64,000 nucleotides of DNA from Oidiodendron maius Zn (taxonomy: Eukaryota; Ascomycota; Leotiomycetes; Myxotrichaceae), in contig KN832887.1 of NCBI GenBank assembly GCA_000827325.1, positions 62,001 through 126,000 of the forward strand, given 5' to 3'. The notes below the pieces were generated by a model that worked only from the letters and a program-made list of their open reading frames with translations, was not told the DNA's origin and searched no databases. The position numbers and the translations under genes are program-made. Positions 23,050 to 33,702 of this stretch are shown here, in pieces (within the stretch, counting starts at the first letter, position 1; each line of letters opens with the position of its first letter).

Positions 23050-25290
23050 GTCTGCTCACAACCGGCAATTCCTCCATTACCAGACCAACCCCACAGATCC
23101 AACCTACACTCAGGAGGGCTCCTCCTCCGGTCTCATAAACACCGAGAAAAGCATATCCATCCCTGCCAGCCCGCCGATCGCGCGCGCACCGAATTACCCG
23201 CCACTGGTAGCGGCGTGTTCGCGAGTGCTGAACCGTCGCGAGCACCCGCAGGCGGCGAAGCCGTAGCATTCCCAGCCGCTGAGGGTCATTGCGCTGGGGC
23301 CTTCTGGGCTCTCTGAGCTCTCGGGACTGATGCTACCCTCCACGCTGATGCTGATGGTCTTGGCAGCCGACGGGGCTACTTCAGAATGGAAGGCGCCTAA
23401 TCGGCCGCGGGCTGGGTCTCGATCTCTGCACATGAAGATAAGCTTGTGACTTCGTCAGAAGATTGGTTCCCGGGGGTAGCGACAGCAGGATGCGCCGTTT
23501 CAGGGGGGAGCTGAAGGGCAGCCGTATATACTCCCGCTCTAGCTCTCTGGACAATCTGTACTGGTCTCAGCCTCAATGACGATCGGTTGGGAGGTCTTCG
23601 AGCTCTCGGGACAGAAAGTCGTCTTAGTTGTCACGGCGCTGAAATACAATTACGATACTCCGCATACTTGCGCATAGGTGCTGCTGGAAGTGCTGGCGAT
23701 ATTTGATTTCCAAAGTCAGCTTCCATGACAAGGCTGTTAGGTTCGTTGCCGCGATTCCGCCACAAGGGCCGCGCCGAACACCATATCTGAGAAGGTAAAT
23801 GACAGCTAATAAGTTGAGCCCGAGGGGGGGATATTGTCCTAAAGGGTCAGAAGTCGAGTTTCGTAATATGCTAATTTCGGGATCTCTTGCACAACATATT
23901 GGTCTCCCTGGCTGTCACTAATCCAGACCCTTGTGATCGCCGAATGCCGTGGAAACATCACTTCAGAAGAATATCCAAATCGCAATTGATCAAACGACAA
24001 ATGTTCTATGATTTGAGTTGCATACGTTCCAGCTGGAGCTCCCCCGAAAGAGATAGTCAATGTCCCTACCGGCGATCCAACACTACCTGGGTAGAAAACC
24101 CCGTTCGAGGTATCAATCTTGTCGCGCTAACAAACGTATTGCACTCCGGGATCGAATCATATGTCACTATATCACAGTCGGTGCCAGTGACCTCCATCAT
24201 GAATTGAGAGCCCTTGACCATCTTTTCCGTCGATAGATTGGACCTAGGTAGACAGCTCCTGGGCTGTGTTCTGAAAAAGGGGTACTACAGTAATCACAAG
24301 TCAGCCGCTGGCCCTTGTTCGGCCCAGACGCTTTCTTCTGGCCTAGTTAAGGTGTCGGCGTTCCCTTCTAGAACATTATTTGCCGCGTCATGATTCGTGC
24401 CTGTGCAGCACTCCCCCTGCATAGGTCCTCTACCTGTTTCCGCTGTAGGTCCGGCGTAGCTGAGACATTGCGAATTCCTGGGCTGGTTTGAGTACCGGAG
24501 ACCTATCCTACTGGTTGATATGGATTATTAAAGTTTCAGATTTGTGGCGCACCACGACACATGTTCTCGACAAGCTGAAGGATATTAGCAAGGGGAGTAA
24601 ATTGCATTTTCAAGGTACATTCACGTCCGTCATCCGTAAGCACTGGGATGGAGAGAAATGTGATTGTTGGGTGAGCTCTTCATGTCGCTGTTTGGCTGGG
24701 AGGAGGAGAGGAGAGCCAACTTAGTAACTACTTCCTCAACGCAATATCCTTCTTCCTCGCAGCGTTTGGATCGCCGGAACAGCCTATGCTGTAGTAGTTG
24801 AGAATTCCTCCAAAGGAAGTCGACATACCTCAAGAACCGCAAGTCACATCGTCCGGCATACGGCAGATGCTCTCATAGAAACATCCCGTTCCTTGAATAC
24901 AGCAGTATTTAGACCTGCAGCAAGAGTGGTTTTCGGGGTGTGCTATTTCTGCTGGTTTGGGACAGCAGACGGAGACCGGAATATGGCAGAGAGAAGGATT
25001 TATCTCCTCACAAGCCACCATACTGGCCGGAACGCAAAACACATTCGGTTGACACATGGAATGCAATTCTTCGCAGCGGAATTCGTCGCACTGATTCCAT
25101 TAAGCTATCCTGCTGTTTGATGTGAACTGTTGAAGCTTACACAATATCACAGATTGGATAGCACAGAAAGCCACAAGGTTTTGGGATGTCAAATCAGAAA
25201 TCCTGCTTGTGCTCTGGGCAAACCTACAAACCCCCTCTTGGACGCTCCTCATCCCTGTTCGCGGCACCCATGTTCATTAGAGGACGAATT
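23050..25290 (-). pseudogene. Decayed cysteine-rich, Ser/Thr-rich secreted-protein gene
   Basis: Pieces of one minus-strand gene seem to lie in order but are broken by stops and frame changes. From right to left: a Cys-rich segment at about 25110-24830 (CDEFRCEELHSMC, VCCPKPAE, CCRSKYCC), preceded in the same frame by sequence interrupted by TAA; a segment at about 24480-24250 with CLSYAGPTAETG and ECCTGTNHD; EVTGTDCDIVTYDS, then after a frame slip NGVFYPGSVGSP and LTISFGGAPAGTYATQ, to a stop at 23839; and Ser-rich repeats FCPESSKTS and SISPESSES near 23620-23300, followed by a hydrophobic stretch like a GPI-anchor tail. I do not recognise the family. An intron-rich intact gene is less likely because several stops fall inside the conserved-looking parts. 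Confidence 0.4.
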
Positions 25291-26439
25291 GGCAGCTTCA
25301 CAGACCCAAGGGGACCATTTCCCTTGTTCCACCTTGGCCTTCCATTCAGGAGGATGTACTTCTATTTGAGAGAGAATTATAGCCAAGCTTGCGAGCATCG
25401 TCGCTACCGGCAATTAAATAAGAAGGAATGGCAACAACTGGAATTTATCCATTTCAAAAGGATAAAATGAGAGGCGCAAGATGTTCAAGGTCTTCCGCTA
25501 ACGGCCAAGATCCACCCACATATGTACCATATCGCCTCTGCCCGCGGTGTTAAGTGGCTCCTTTCTCGCAGGTCGTTTCCTGTATACGCCAATGTACCAT
25601 AACAGTGAGCAAAGCACGGTTGAAAATCGGCAGCAAGGATATTAATCTGATGACGTACAAGAAGCTTTACTAGAGTCTGCTTGTGCCCGCCGATTTAAAG
25701 ATGCGACCTTGTGGGTGTCGGGAAGAAATAGAAATGAAAGGTTAACTCGTTGAGGATGTGGGATATGTGTCAAAAATAGACTCAGGGGATTTACAACCCA
25801 GTAAAGAGACATTGGTAGCTCGTTGATCGCTAATATTGATTGGAAGGGCGGAATTCTTGGCATAGAACCCCAGGCTCCGGACTTGCAGACCAACGGCTTC
25901 TGGGATTTTTGCTCTATTTATATATGCTGTCCAAACCCCATGAGGCGTCCACAGCAGACAGTCCGCCCCAGAGAGTGACTGACGGCTATGGTAAAGAAGA
26001 ACGTAATAGATTGTACATTCAGTTTGAAGCAAATAAAATGTTTCGTTGTCACAATTCCCGACGAAAGTTCGAATATCACCCGCAGCTCGTACTTAGCTGA
26101 CATTATGATGATAGCCATGGATCACCCATAATGATGGCGTTTAATGACTTTTAAAGGTATGTCTCTCCATAAACATTGGATCAAAGCCCTTTGCCCTCAA
26201 GCCTAGGTAGCTTGTCTGGCTTATGCACAGAATTCGTGATTTCGTCCTTCGAATGAGCCGATTTAGGCTTTCTCGCTTTCTTACTTACTCCATAGTTCAA
26301 ATTGCACCAGCCTATACCCACTTGCCCTCCTGTCGGTAGCGTGATCATTCCCAAGCTAGAATATGCACCGAAACCTCGCAGCTGACAGGAAAATACTCAC
26401 GATGTCCCGTTGCCGACGAGGAAAACATGAGGCCACTAA
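25291..26439. other. Intergenic region upstream of GH27
   Basis: No recognisable gene on either strand; short open frames on both strands overlap and lack motifs. Confidence 0.6.
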
Positions 26440-26463
26440 CCGAGAATCGCACCGAGAATCCTG
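26440..26463 (-). promoter_or_regulatory. Two direct copies of the shared cluster motif (ATTCTCGG) upstream of GH27
   Basis: Plus strand CCGAGAATCGCA then CCGAGAATCCTG, i.e. two copies of CCGAGAAT spaced 12 bp, about 220-240 bp before the GH27 start. The second copy, read on the minus strand, is CAGGATTCTCGG, identical over 12 bases to a site upstream of the esterase gene at 31643-31654. Half-site CGG fits Zn(II)2Cys6 binding; the regulator is inferred to be the one at 28815-30329. Confidence 0.55.
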
Positions 26464-26680
26464 CCTCGACAATGCCCCGTGGCCAGGCTTTACCTGAGAG
26501 GTACTTTCCTACCCCACAAAGCATCGCATACTCCATATGATGAGATAAACTTACAGTGCGGGGTGACCCAAAATGGGGAGGCCGGCATTTGCTATAAAAA
26601 TGGGGATGCGGCTCCTCACTGAAATCACCAGCGCTCCAACTCAAAGCCAGAGAACTTGAATCGGATTCAGATTCAAAGTC
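26464..26680 (+). promoter_or_regulatory. GH27 core promoter
   Basis: TATAAAAA at 26593-26600, 81-88 bp before the ATG. CreA-like sites: CCCCAC at 26512-26517 (minus-strand GTGGGG) and GCGGGG at 26558-26563. Suggests glucose repression plus induction through the upstream motif pair. Confidence 0.5.
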
Positions 26681-28483
26681 ATGGACTCGAAACTTGCCTT
26701 TGTCATTTTAGCCACAGCTAGCTCGGTTGCTGCTCAATGGCAGTGCGGCGGAAGCACCTACACACCCGGATCGGTCAAGTTCACAAATGAATGCTACCAG
26801 ACCGCTCAAGATTGCATCAAACAGTTTGCGGCAAATACAAGCCAAGCGTACTGTCAAGACGATGCGGGGAATCTTTATATGCAACAAGAGCCTTCCAATG
26901 GGAGCAATAGCCAGTATGCCGCTGCTTTCGAGGATATTCTTGACTTCTGTCTTCTTGATGGATCGACCACTGGAACTTGGGATGATGGATCAGATGGGCA
27001 ATGGTATTGGATGGCCGCAGAATCCGGATGCTACTCGTCAACGGGAACGATAAACACCACAGGCCCTGGATTTTGTGTCCAGGATCGCACTGACACTGTC
27101 ATCAATGGATGCTATCCGCAACCCGAACCGAACTCAGGCGCCCTTCAAGTACTTAAGACCGGACGCACCCGCAATGGCTTTACCTCCTCCGGAAGAGGAT
27201 GGAACTCTTGGGGGATTCAAGCTACTCCACTGACGACTCCCAGTTTCTCCGAGTTGGATCAAGAATTCGTGATTAAACAATGTTCGGTTCTTGCTCAGCC
27301 CGAATTCAAAGCCATGGGTTACGATGTCTGTAGCTTGGATGCAGGTTGGGCAGCATCCACTACCGACGAATATGGCAGGATTAGTTACGATACAACTCGG
27401 TTTAACCTCCCTACACTGGGCAAATACCTTAGTGGGCACGGCTTGGGGTTGGGCGTCTATGTTATTCCTGGCGTTCCCTGCGAAGCAGGCAATAAAACTA
27501 TCAAAGGAACAAATATAAAACTAAGCGAAGCCTTCATTGGAAACAATGATGGGCTCGATTACTGTGATTGGGATTTCAGCAAGAATGGCGCACAGCAGTG
27601 GCATGATTCTTTGGTCGAGCTATGGGCGTCTTGGGGGGTCAGGATGATAAAGCTTGATTTTGTCACTCCCGGAAGCCCGTGGAACGGAGCAAATTTACTT
27701 TGCAACAACAGTCCAGCCGTACAGGCTTACCAAACTGCCATCAAGAGATCGGGTTACCAAATACGATTAGATCTCTCCTGGAAACTCTGCCGCAACGAAA
27801 CCTATCTTCCATATTGGAGCAGTTTCGCCGAGTCCATGAGAACTGATCAAGATATCGACAACTATGGCCAACCCACATTTGTTGCCTGGCAGGAAGTGCA
27901 GCGTGCTGTTGATAACTATCGTCAATACATCTCTCTGCAAAAGCAGCGTAGAGTTCCTATTACGATCTATCCCGATATGGACAACCTCTTCGTAGGGAAT
28001 TCGGAGAATGTAACCGGAGTGAGTGATACACAACGCTACACTATAATGAATCACTGGCTCGGAGCCGCTGCAAATCTAATTATTGGCTCGGATCTCACAA
28101 CTCTGGATAACCTCGGTATCAAGCTGCTGACGAGTACGCAATCGGTCAAGGCTGCCAACTTTTTTGCTCAGTACCCTATGCAGCCACGCAATCCCGGAAC
28201 AGGAAATAATCTCGCACAACAACTTCAAGCCTGGATCGCTGGCCCGACCCCGCAGAAACAAGGCTATGTTCTTATTGCAAATTACGGACCAGACCAAGGC
28301 GCTGGCGGATTCGGTACATCAGTGACCGGTGTCCAGCCAGTGACTGTCTCGCTCAGTGATTTGGGTATCAAAGGCAAGTGGAAGTTTACAGACGTCTGGA
28401 ATGGGAATTCCACTACGGTATCGAGGTCGTACACTGCTTATCTGGATGAGAATGAATCACAACTTATAGCAATCTCGGGGTAA
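26681..28483 (+). CDS. Secreted GH27 alpha-galactosidase-type glycoside hydrolase
   Basis: Expected to release terminal alpha-D-galactose from side chains or oligosaccharides outside the cell. Single exon, 600 aa. Signal peptide at 1-18 (FVILATASSVAA). A Cys-rich N-terminal extension covers about 19-150 (WQCGGSTYTPG, ECYQTAQDC), not part of the usual catalytic core. The catalytic barrel begins near residue 167 with GRGWNSWG, then SLDAGWAAS; the nucleophile Asp sits in IKLDFVTPG (about residue 325) and the likely acid/base Asp in SMRTDQDI (about residue 388). C-terminal beta domain follows. Many N-glycosylation sites. Convergent with the regulator gene next door. The KLDF and RTDQD forms differ from the KYDNC type of classical GH27 enzymes, so a related specificity (for example beta-L-arabinopyranosidase) cannot be excluded. 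Confidence 0.88.
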   Translation: MDSKLAFVILATASSVAAQWQCGGSTYTPGSVKFTNECYQTAQDCIKQFAANTSQAYCQDDAGNLYMQQEPSNGSNSQYAAAFEDILDFCLLDGSTTGTWDDGSDGQWYWMAAESGCYSSTGTINTTGPGFCVQDRTDTVINGCYPQPEPNSGALQVLKTGRTRNGFTSSGRGWNSWGIQATPLTTPSFSELDQEFVIKQCSVLAQPEFKAMGYDVCSLDAGWAASTTDEYGRISYDTTRFNLPTLGKYLSGHGLGLGVYVIPGVPCEAGNKTIKGTNIKLSEAFIGNNDGLDYCDWDFSKNGAQQWHDSLVELWASWGVRMIKLDFVTPGSPWNGANLLCNNSPAVQAYQTAIKRSGYQIRLDLSWKLCRNETYLPYWSSFAESMRTDQDIDNYGQPTFVAWQEVQRAVDNYRQYISLQKQRRVPITIYPDMDNLFVGNSENVTGVSDTQRYTIMNHWLGAAANLIIGSDLTTLDNLGIKLLTSTQSVKAANFFAQYPMQPRNPGTGNNLAQQLQAWIAGPTPQKQGYVLIANYGPDQGAGGFGTSVTGVQPVTVSLSDLGIKGKWKFTDVWNGNSTTVSRSYTAYLDENESQLIAISG

Positions 28484-28814
28484 TATAGAACGTAAACGTC
28501 ATGTTGTGTATGTATAGAAAGAATACAATACACCTATCTACTTTCCACCTGAAGCATGTACATTCATTTCCTCTTTAGACTTAGTTAATTGAGGAAAATT
28601 TCTACCTGACAGTGGCAGATCTGCGCGAAGCCGATCTTGGCGTTATGCAGGGCTCAGCCATGCATCTTGTAGATCTCTATGCCACGCTATAGGTGGTTCA
28701 ACCTTAAACTCACTAATTGAATACAAAGCCTGCAACTCCCCTGATATATCACCACTAGTTTAATTACCTCTCCAAAACCCTCAGTATTAACCCCTTAAAT
28801 TTCGTACATATTGC
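28484..28814. other. Convergent 3' region between GH27 and the regulator
   Basis: Holds the 3' ends of two convergent genes. AT-rich, with nothing else recognisable. Confidence 0.6.
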
Positions 28815-30329
28815 TTAAGCAAGGTCGAGGAAGTCATTATATAGCATGGAATTCACAAGTTGAAAGTCGGTGGAGAGTAGGTCTTCCTCAAAGGACGACG
28901 GACTATCCTCTTCAATCAGCTCCAAGCTTTTTGGTATCGACGAAGAATCGAGAATGACCTCAACCTTCTGCGCCAGGACATCGCGAAGACCGGGATTCAT
29001 AACCTGAAGAGAAGACATAAAATTTGTCAAGCTTTTAAGCGTGTCTTTCCGACCAACCAAGAGGCAGGACTGTTCTTCTGGCTTGCATAAGATTGAGTCT
29101 GCTAATGCGGTAGCAATCTCGTACATCTTGACCTCCATGCCTGGACCGTGTACTTCGAATGCCGCCGGTGAGAACTGAGAGACGCCTCGAAGAGCATGCT
29201 GAGCGATTTCAAGAGGATATTCGACGTTCATTTCCCGCTTGCCGTTAGGCATTACGTACCCAGAAATCACGGATAGCTTCCATGCCAGGGAACGGATCCA
29301 ATGCTGTGACACCACAATATCCACCATTTGGATGTCGTTAATGTAGCTCGGGTTCTCTAATGGGCGTTGCAGTGCATGCTGGATGAGAAGAAGCTGATCT
29401 CTACTCATTGTTACGTTTGAGCCCTGAGAAGTCCATCTGCCGAAGAAATCGCGACCCGGTGTGCTAAAGAGTGTGACGAGATTCAAGAATCCGGTAACTG
29501 CGTCTGGGTTCTCTTCGTCGTCCGTGTCAGGTAGTGGGATAGACTCGAGAACTATCGGAAGACCTTGTTGGATACAAAGGTAGCGTTCCGTCATGAATAG
29601 GAGGAAATATAATTTCCGCATGACCCGCTGGTCCTTGACACAGTATCGAGCATATGTATCTTCCAAGTGCATGCCGAACATATGGGCGAATGTAATTGCC
29701 TCGCGGATGTAGAATGCTGCCATCTGCTCCCGCGATGCTTGCCGGCCATAGAAGATATGGAGGAAGTAAGACGTCAAAACAGTATCTAGAGTTACCGGCT
29801 CCATATAGTCGTAAGTGCCTCGAACCCTTCGACACTCCTTGATGAACGCCTCTGCGTCAAGTGCGCCCTGGCGGGACTCGTCCATGACAGTCCGACTCAT
29901 GTTGGATAGTGTTGCTCCGCATAGGGCCGTCGTAAGGGCGTAAATTGTAGGGTCGCTTGTCTGACTCTCGAGTCGGAGAATCAGATCATCGGTGGCAAGC
30001 AGTGGCCATATGCCGTACAAGCTTTCCTTGTACATCGATAGTACGTTTCGAATCACCGAGGTCGGAATCTGCTGGAGATCTGCTGCCGGCGACGCTTGAT
30101 ATACGCCGGGTGGTGACATAGGCAATTCATCCGGCTTCAGCTGTGTCAGAGCCATCTGCTCTTTCCATATCTTCATTGAGGCTTGTCGGAGATGTCGAGG
30201 GCCACTTCGCCTCCTCTCTCGTAGATATGTGCACGCTAGCCCATTGGCCATACATCGACCGCATGGGAGCCCACCTTCACATTTTATCTTCCTAATGTTG
30301 CAACAATCGCAGGCTCGTTTGGGCGACAT
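28815..30329 (-). CDS. Zn(II)2Cys6 transcription factor, candidate cluster regulator
   Basis: Nuclear DNA-binding regulator. Single exon, 504 aa. The binuclear zinc cluster is at residues 7-33 with spacing C-x2-C-x6-C-x5-C-x2-C-x6-C (CDCC, KIKCEGGLPCGRC, LACTY), followed by a basic linker RERRRSGPRHLRQ. The middle (about 90-400) has the features of the fungal-specific TF (middle homology) region: YGIWPLLATDDLI, AEAFIKECRRVRG-type sequence, TSYFLHIFYGR, AFYIREAITFAHMFGMHLED and RKLYFLLFMTERYLCIQQGLP, resembling AmyR/MalR/XlnR-type regulators of sugar use. It lies inside the cluster, between GH27 and the esterase. The shared ATTCTCGG sites in neighbouring promoters contain a CGG triplet, as this class prefers. 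Link to that motif is inferred. Confidence 0.92.
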   Translation of the reverse strand: MSPKRACDCCNIRKIKCEGGLPCGRCMANGLACTYLRERRRSGPRHLRQASMKIWKEQMALTQLKPDELPMSPPGVYQASPAADLQQIPTSVIRNVLSMYKESLYGIWPLLATDDLILRLESQTSDPTIYALTTALCGATLSNMSRTVMDESRQGALDAEAFIKECRRVRGTYDYMEPVTLDTVLTSYFLHIFYGRQASREQMAAFYIREAITFAHMFGMHLEDTYARYCVKDQRVMRKLYFLLFMTERYLCIQQGLPIVLESIPLPDTDDEENPDAVTGFLNLVTLFSTPGRDFFGRWTSQGSNVTMSRDQLLLIQHALQRPLENPSYINDIQMVDIVVSQHWIRSLAWKLSVISGYVMPNGKREMNVEYPLEIAQHALRGVSQFSPAAFEVHGPGMEVKMYEIATALADSILCKPEEQSCLLVGRKDTLKSLTNFMSSLQVMNPGLRDVLAQKVEVILDSSSIPKSLELIEEDSPSSFEEDLLSTDFQLVNSMLYNDFLDLA

Positions 30330-30703
30330 GGTGAGAACCGTGATGCTGACTGTTTTAGATTGCGTTCAGCAGAGTGTAGACCGGATGCCAATGGAACAGA
30401 AACGAGCAGATGCAGACCACTCCATGAAGATAGGAAGAAGAATGGAAACGGGGGTTAGAGATGAAGAGCGTCAGGACAATGACGCCGAGGAAGAATCGAG
30501 ACTGGGAAGGAGAGCTGGAGTTAGAGATGGAAGATGCGGGGTTCTGACTAGGGTGGGGGTGGTGGGCCAAGCCTTGGCCCCTGAACACGAGCTTCAGTGG
30601 CGAAGTTTAAATGAGAATTGATGGGATGACAAGTCACGAGGACATGTGAGATTGTAGAGGGATATATATATATATATATCACATTATAAAGGTTTATTAG
30701 GCT
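30330..30703 (-). promoter_or_regulatory. Upstream region of the regulator, with (AT)9 tract
   Basis: Short upstream region shared with the 3' end of the esterase gene. A/G-rich on the plus strand near 30420-30530. An (AT)9 microsatellite lies at 30662-30679, just after the esterase stop codon. No copy of the ATTCTCGG motif was seen here, so autoregulation through it is not suggested. Confidence 0.45.
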
Positions 30704-31474
30704 TCACTGCTCGGCCACCTTTACATCTCTCCATAGGGAGGCCGGTAAGTCCGAATTGTCCACGTCCGAGATATGGGGTAAGATTGTAGCTAAGTTCTCC
30801 GTGCGAAGTTCAGGGTATTCCTTGCGGATTGTCTCGCGCAGCAAGTCATACCAGATCCGGTAACCTTTGCCTGAAAAATGAACGCCGTCGGTGAGCAGAT
30901 CGTCTAAATTCTGGTTTGTCGTCTCGCCCAGCTTTCCCGGAATCGGGTCCCCTTCTTTCAGTCCCTTAGACTCCAGGAACGCGTGCCATAAATCGATGAA
31001 CGGTACCTCGAGTTCCCTCGCGACCTTGCCGACGGCATTAGAGTATGCGAGGTTAGTCATGGTCGCCCTGTCGCCATCCATCTTGTGCTCATCGACCAGG
31101 GCCGGACCGACTAGGATAATAGGGACTTTTCGTCTCGCTGCTTCTGTTGCTAGGAGATGTACATTTTCAGCATACCGCCCGAGCGGGACATGCTGAAGGG
31201 CATTCTGGGCCGAATCATTGGTTCCGAAGAAGACGACAAGGAGCCTGATCTTGCTCCCGCCAGCTGCTTCCGTATCCAGTGTTGGGTTAAGAATGTAGCG
31301 CGCATGCTCTGTATTGTAACCACCATACCCACGAACGACAACTTGGAGTTTTCGAAAGTATTCGTGCTGTAAGGCCGGGGCAAGATTGAACCCGTATTCT
31401 TGATTGTAGCTCTGCTCCGTAATTGAGTCTCCGAACAGGAGGATCTTGTCCACGGTCACTTTGGCAACATTCAT
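30704..31474 (-). CDS. SGNH/GDSL esterase, isoamyl-acetate-hydrolysing esterase type
   Basis: Single exon, 256 aa from the ATG at 31474 (an in-frame TTG lies five codons upstream). Shows the SGNH blocks: catalytic Ser in LFGDSITEQ, the Gly block as RGYGGYNT, the Asn block as FFGTNDSA, and Asp/His in TDGVHFSGKGY. Closest in layout to IAH1-type acetyl esterases. No signal peptide, so it acts inside the cell. In this cluster a role in removing O-acetyl groups from an imported oligosaccharide is attractive, since acetylated galactose occurs on fucosylated xyloglucan side chains; this is inference. Its upstream region has the shared motif at 31643-31654. Confidence 0.9.
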   Translation of the reverse strand: MNVAKVTVDKILLFGDSITEQSYNQEYGFNLAPALQHEYFRKLQVVVRGYGGYNTEHARYILNPTLDTEAAGGSKIRLLVVFFGTNDSAQNALQHVPLGRYAENVHLLATEAARRKVPIILVGPALVDEHKMDGDRATMTNLAYSNAVGKVARELEVPFIDLWHAFLESKGLKEGDPIPGKLGETTNQNLDDLLTDGVHFSGKGYRIWYDLLRETIRKEYPELRTENLATILPHISDVDNSDLPASLWRDVKVAEQ

Positions 31475-31642
31475 TTCCACAAAGTACAAATCAAAACCAG
31501 CGTTTGCCAGATGAAAGTATCAGCACATGTGAAATGCAAAGATCCGACACTACACGAACGCATATACCAGGAGCAAGCATGAAGTACGCTTGAAAATCCG
31601 GAAGCTGGCTGCGACATGATCCCCGTAAGTAGGAGGGGTCGG

Positions 31643-31654
31643 CAGGATTCTCGG
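31643..31654 (+). promoter_or_regulatory. Cluster motif CAGGATTCTCGG upstream of the esterase
   Basis: Sits about 170 bp before the esterase ATG, in the 332-bp gap between the dehydratase stop and the esterase start. Identical over 12 bases to one of the two GH27 promoter copies. Followed by CGG, giving TCGGCGG. Confidence 0.55.
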
Positions 31655-31806
31655 CGGATCGCAATAACCGATAGACAACCGACAACAGACTCGGGATTGG
31701 TTAAGTCTCACGGATAGAACAGACTTACGCCTAAACTGGTTCGAGATTTTCAGATGATACAGGGAACTAATTTGTTTACTCCCTAATAGGCTATTAGAGA
31801 GAAGCT

Positions 31807-33366
31807 CTATATTTTATTTCCGCTTCGAATTCTGAGCCCTCGAACTGACTTCCAGAAGTCTCCATCCGGAAAGCTGTAGGTCGATATGGCATTATCCTTG
31901 TACTTGACGCTGTACCCTTGCTCCCATGGCGTTACGAAATAGCTATTCTTGACTTTCACTGGGTATTCGATGACCTCATTGAATGAGTTGATATGTTCCA
32001 GCATGCTCTTCTTTCCAGAGACGCAAACATAGTCAATAATGGCAAGATGCTGAGTGTACTCATTCAAACCAATGCCACCGCTGTGAGGAATGACGGGAGT
32101 TTCAAACCTAGCAATGTTAGCTATCTGTAGTATAACATACTTAATTGATTTGTATACTTCTTTGCCAATAAAAGTACCGACATGACCTCATTGACACCAC
32201 CCAGCCGACAGGCATCGATTTGGCATACATCGATGGAGCCAGCCTGAAGAAGCTGTTTGAATATTACACGATTTTGGCAGTGTTCGCCTGTTGCTACCCC
32301 AATGCCGTGAGGTTTTAATGCTTTCCGGATTTCCGCGTGTCCGAGAATGTCGTCTGGCGAGGTAGGTTCTTCGATGAAACTGTTGAAGGGTATAAGCAGA
32401 GTTCTCATACTCAACGGAACGAAGTTTGTTCCGGAAAGGACACTCACTCAGGCTTAAATTCAGCCAGCTGTAGCATCCAATCGATTGCATCTGGGACTCC
32501 CCAAACTTGATTCGCGTCTACCATAAGTTTCCTCTCGTATCCAATGACATCCCGCGCAATCTTCAATCGGCGTTTGTCGTCTTCAATGCTTCCACCAACT
32601 TTAAGTTTGAATTTATCAAACCCCTCTGCAATCATGTCTCTCATCAATTCTGTCATTCTCTCGTCTGTAAAGCCAAGCCAACCTGCTTGTGTTGTATAAG
32701 CCGGGACTGCAGTGTTGCTCTTCACATCTTGTAATCTCCTGTCCCTCGTCTTTCGTGCCTCTGTAAGGATAGAAATAGCTTCTTCCGGCGTTATGGCATC
32801 CATGATATAGCGAAAGTCGATGCATCTCACAAACTCTTCGGGGGTCATGTCAGCTACGACTTGCCACACGGGCTTTCGTAAATATCGAGCCCAGAGATCC
32901 CACAGAGCATTGACACAAGTACTTAACCCCAGGTGAATGACGCCCTTCTCTGGGCCAATCCACCGAAGTTGGGAATCTGCCACCAAGTAGCGCCAGGTCT
33001 TTCCCATGTCAGCTGTCAATTCTTCAAGATTCTTCCCGATTAACTTCTCAGCGATATTCTGTGCAGCCATGCAGACAAGATCATTTCCTCGACCAATAGT
33101 GAAAGCGAAGCCATGACCATCGAGATTTTTGGAAGTATGAAAAATAATATACGCGGCACTGTAGTCTGCTGCTAGGTTCATAGCATCAGAGCCAGATGCG
33201 TCCAAACTAGTAGGAAATCTCAAATCTATATAACTGTTAGCGATGCCTTCAATGCCTTAACTATCAACAGCGTGAAATTACCGTGCACGTCAAACGATGT
33301 GATGATGATATCTTTCGGATCAAGAGGGCTTGGACCCTGAGTTTGGGTGCCATCTGTGGCTTCCAT
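31807..33366 (-). CDS. L-fuconate dehydratase (enolase superfamily)
   Basis: Dehydrates L-fuconate to 2-keto-3-deoxy-L-fuconate in oxidative L-fucose breakdown; the family can also take L-galactonate. Four exons: 33366-33282, 33225-32448, 32379-32158, 32107-31807, with 50-68 bp introns; product 461 aa, close to bacterial FucD and human ENOSF1. Splices restore [21 protein letters not shown]-type N terminus, [10 protein letters not shown] and [14 protein letters not shown]. Visible signatures: LEGHG-like [34 protein letters not shown] (catalytic Lys), LMVDANQVW (metal Asp), EEPTSPDD and ATGEHCQNR (metal Glu), [12 protein letters not shown] and the His in PHSGGIG. All metal and catalytic positions are kept. 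The third intron uses donor GTATAC; an alternative GTATGT inside it would leave a 33-base intron and an insertion, so it was rejected. Cytosolic. Confidence 0.95.
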
Positions 33367-33702
33367 TTTAACAGTAGTAATGAATGACTTTGCCTTGCGG
33401 TACGAAATAAGAAATGTGAACGCTTTTTGAATCTCAGAAAGATAATCTTGGGTAGTTCCATGACGCTGGTAACGCGGGGCTGATGGCCAATAGGTGGGGT
33501 GACAGGTGGTGGATCTTCGCCGACATTTGACCCGACATCACAACCGATACCATCAGCCCGAATTGTCTCAGGCCGTGTTGGTTCTGGAACAAGTCTAGAA
33601 CAAAGGGAAATATAATAATAGAGTTTAGATCTTGTTTAAATTTAATTACTTGGAGCGTTATCTAATTGTCCCGGCTAATAACTTCAGCCACTCTCTCTCC
33701 CC
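33367..33702 (-). promoter_or_regulatory. Upstream region of L-fuconate dehydratase
   Basis: Shared with the 3' end of the GH95 gene. Contains GCGGGG at 33474-33479 and GTGGGG at 33494-33499, both CreA-like. The exact ATTCTCGG octamer is absent; a weaker relative, CCCGAATTGTCTCAGG, lies around 33558-33573. A copy of CCGAGAAT does occur at 32341-32348 but inside coding exon 3. Confidence 0.4.

Noticed and set aside
32108-32157. Alternative donor GTATGT inside the third intron of L-fuconate dehydratase
   Set aside because: Would leave a 33-base intron and insert extra residues between AKK and FETP, breaking the family alignment.
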